From an uncultured Chlorobiota bacterium (GTDB lineage: Bacteria; Bacteroidota; Bacteroidia; Bacteroidales; JAADGE01), in assembly GCA_947311265.1 (NCBI GenBank), contig CAMZKQ010000200.1, forward strand, positions 1 to 7,632: a DNA stretch of 7,632 bases. Reading direction: 5' to 3'. The notes beneath the pieces were generated by a model. That model did not search any database and was not told the origin of the DNA. It saw only the letters and a list, made by a program, of their open reading frames with translations. Each line of letters begins with the position of its first letter. Positions within the stretch are counted from its first letter, which is position 1. A program made the position numbers and the translations under genes. Below are positions 6,102 to 7,632 of the stretch, in pieces.

Positions 6102-6707
6102 ATGAGCACATTCGATAAAACCGCAGAAATATGGGAAGCCGAGCCAAGACGACTGGCAAGTGCCAATGACATTTACAAAGCCATTGCCCAACACACATCG
6201 CTAGAACAGTACAAATCCGTTGCCGATTACGGCACAGGAACAGGGTTGTTACTAATTCATATACAGCCATTTGTAGAAAAAATAACAGGCTTTGATAATT
6301 CCAAAGGCATGCTTGATCAGCTGGAGAAAAAAATAAAAAAATCAGGACTAAAAAACATTACAGTAGTTTTTAATGATGCCGATAAAGATGAATTACCACA
6401 AGAGCAATTCGACTTATTTGTTTCCAGCATGACATTTCATCACATACAGAAAGTGGAGCAATTTATAAAAAAAGCATACAATTCACTTTTGCCAGAGGGC
6501 AAATTTTTTATTGCCGATTTAGAATCCGAAGATGGCAGTTTCCATGCCCAATCAACAGAAGGCATTTTCCATTTGGGCTTCGACAAAGAGCAGTTTGCCT
6601 TAATGATGAAAAATGCAGGCTTCAAAAATATAAAAACAGAAACTATTTTTTCTATCACTAAATTTGAAAAACAATTTCCTGTATTTTTAGCCTCTGGCCA
6701 AAAGTAA
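6102..6707 (+). CDS. Class I SAM-dependent methyltransferase (201 aa)
   Basis: The fold is a Rossmann-type methyltransferase of the UbiE/Methyltransf_25 kind. Motif I, the SAM-binding glycine loop, is VADYGTGTGLL (residues 40-50). The acidic residue ending strand 2 that would hold the SAM ribose is D65 in ITGFDNSKGML. NDADKDELP (91-99) is the adenine-side loop. FDLFVSSMTFHHI (103-115) is motif post-II, and LLPEGKFFIADLE (129-141) is strand 5. The C-terminal part, about 158-201, has the usual helix plus FKNIKTETIF strand. The protein is cytoplasmic, with no signal or membrane segment. The start ATG at 6102 lies 17 nt after the DUF2797 frame with an A-rich leader, so co-transcription is likely. 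The substrate cannot be read from the sequence; small-molecule and protein substrates are both possible. Confidence 0.92.
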   Translation: MSTFDKTAEIWEAEPRRLASANDIYKAIAQHTSLEQYKSVADYGTGTGLLLIHIQPFVEKITGFDNSKGMLDQLEKKIKKSGLKNITVVFNDADKDELPQEQFDLFVSSMTFHHIQKVEQFIKKAYNSLLPEGKFFIADLESEDGSFHAQSTEGIFHLGFDKEQFALMMKNAGFKNIKTETIFSITKFEKQFPVFLASGQK

Positions 6708-6740
6708 AACAATATAAAACCACGACTAAAAATTTATAAA

Positions 6741-7127
6741 ATGACAAAAAAGGCAATCATTTGTATCGACGACGAAAGGATTATTCTGCAAGCCCTAAAA
6801 ACACAATTAAAAAGCCATTATGGTTCAAAGTACATTTATGAATTTGCAGAAAGTGCCAACGAAGGCTTGGAACTTTTAGAAGAACTTGCCGATGAAGGCA
6901 TCGAAATTCTAGTGATTGTATCCGACTGGCTTATGCCAAAAATGAAAGGCGACGATTTTTTAATAGAAGTACACAAAAGGCACCCAAAAATTTCAAAAGT
7001 CTTACTTACAGGACAATCCGATGAGGCAAGTATTATTCGGGCAGAAAAAGGGGCCAACCTACACTGTTTTCTGAATAAACCTTGGGCAGAGGAAGAACTT
7101 TTTAAAGCCATCGATTCTGCAATTTAG
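6741..7127 (+). CDS. Stand-alone REC-domain response regulator (128 aa)
   Basis: This is a single CheY-like receiver domain with no output domain. The acidic pocket is D10-D11 (CIDDE), the phosphoacceptor is D62 (VSDWLMP), the switch Thr is T90 (LLTGQ), and the conserved Lys is K113 in KPW. The protein ends right after helix 5 (EEELFKAIDSAI). The KPW motif and the LTGQ loop are typical of receivers in RpfG-like and related Bacteroidota regulators. It lies 33 nt after the methyltransferase gene and 97 nt before a second receiver gene of the same class; no histidine kinase is visible in the window. As a one-domain protein it probably acts by protein contact or as a phosphate relay. All phosphorylation residues are present, so it should be functional. 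Confidence 0.93.
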   Translation: MTKKAIICIDDERIILQALKTQLKSHYGSKYIYEFAESANEGLELLEELADEGIEILVIVSDWLMPKMKGDDFLIEVHKRHPKISKVLLTGQSDEASIIRAEKGANLHCFLNKPWAEEELFKAIDSAI

Positions 7128-7224
7128 CTGCTAAAGCAGTGAAAAAATACAAACTTATAATAAAAGGCGTGAAATTTGCAAGTGCATTCCCAAACAACTA
7201 CCCGACCAGTAATTTAACTTTAAA

Positions 7225-7632
7225 ATGAAAAAAGCAGCAATCCTTTGTGTTGATGATGAAAAGATCGTTCTGACGAGTCTAAAGGCACAATTAAAAAGAG
7301 CTTTTGGCGACCAGTACGAAATAGAAACCGCCGATAGTGGCGACGAAGCCGTAGAAATTATTGCTGAACTAATTGAAGATGGAATAGATATTCAACTCGT
7401 TATATCCGACCAAATAATGCCAGGTATGAAAGGCGATGAGCTTCTTAGCCATGTGGCAGAAAAATCTGAACACACAGTAACCGTAATGCTTACTGGGCAA
7501 GCCGATTTGCAAGCCGTTGGGCGTGCTGTAAATTCGGGCAATCTATTTCGCTATATCACCAAGCCATGGGACGAGATGGATTTAAACCTGACCGTAAAAG
7601 AAGCACTACGCAGCTATCTACAAGAAAAAAAA
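7225..7632 (+). CDS. REC-domain response regulator, 3' partial (136 aa visible)
   Basis: The frame opens at ATG 7225 and is still open at the window's last base. The visible part is a full receiver domain: D10-D11 (CVDDE), phosphoacceptor D62 (VISDQIMPGMKGDE), T90 (MLTGQAD) and K113 (ITKPWDEMDL). It then continues past helix 5 with LTVKEALRSYLQEKK, so it has a linker that its neighbour lacks. Receivers with the GMKGDELL and NLFRYITKPWDEMDL style in Bacteroidota often carry a C-terminal output or kinase module, so an extra domain probably lies to the right (inference). Aligned by eye without gaps, it shares 53 of 128 residues with the preceding regulator, with all active-site positions at identical numbers, which points to an old tandem duplication or to recruitment of close relatives. 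Confidence 0.9.
   Translation, partial: MKKAAILCVDDEKIVLTSLKAQLKRAFGDQYEIETADSGDEAVEIIAELIEDGIDIQLVISDQIMPGMKGDELLSHVAEKSEHTVTVMLTGQADLQAVGRAVNSGNLFRYITKPWDEMDLNLTVKEALRSYLQEKK

Noticed and set aside
6076..7111. Minus-strand frames opposite the methyltransferase and first receiver (6076-6270, 6440-6712, 6836-7111)
   Set aside because: They are shadows of well-supported plus-strand genes and have no start context.
7128..7139. CTGC-TAAA-GCAG hairpin just after the first receiver gene, considered as a terminator
   Set aside because: The stem is only 4 bp (5 with a 2-nt loop) and is followed by A residues, not a T-run.
7171..7178. GAAATTTG before the second receiver, considered as a -7 promoter box
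   Set aside because: The first base of TAnnTTTG is wrong and no TTTG lies at a suitable distance upstream.

Overview
The window looks like chromosomal DNA from a Bacteroidota bacterium, most likely a Cytophagales-type marine or environmental lineage (inference). Reasons: AT-rich DNA, A-rich leaders in place of clear Shine-Dalgarno sites, two exact matches to the Bacteroidota -7 promoter box TAnnTTTG, and families characteristic of the phylum (a DUF2723/GT117 membrane protein, a PadR-PspC cassette, DUF2797, REC proteins with a KPW motif). No RNA genes, insertion sequences, CRISPR arrays or phage genes were found.

Layout. (1) Bases 1-2461, + strand: the C-terminal 819 residues of a DUF2723 (GT117, TMEM260-like) membrane glycosyltransferase whose start lies left of the window. 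(2) Bases 2475-4976, - strand, convergent with it: a three-gene operon read leftward, made of a short PspC-domain protein, a PadR-family repressor, and a long PspC-domain membrane protein. The two PspC proteins share the same N-terminal region and PspC domain and look like paralogues flanking their regulator. (3) Bases 4977-5268: the divergent control region. It carries three AGTACT cores spaced exactly 17 bp apart, set over the -33 box of a good leftward promoter. A second TATATTTG box faces right. (4) Bases 5269-6084, + strand: a DUF2797 gene (Cys-rich plus GIY-YIG-like region) interrupted by one in-frame TAA, so it reads as 168-aa and 101-aa pieces. (5) Bases 6102-6707: a class I SAM-dependent methyltransferase. 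(6) Bases 6741-7127 and 7225-7632: two tandem REC (CheY-like) proteins, the second running off the right edge.

How the parts may work together. The clearest circuit is the PadR-PspC operon. By family precedent PadR would bind the AGTACT array, shut off its own promoter, and release it under an inducing (perhaps envelope-related) signal, raising the two PspC membrane proteins. The rightward genes are co-oriented with gaps of 3, 17, 33 and 97 nt and no convincing terminator between them, so they may be co-transcribed, but their functions do not form an obvious pathway. The features most worth checking are the operator array, the PspC duplication around PadR, and the stop codon splitting DUF2797.
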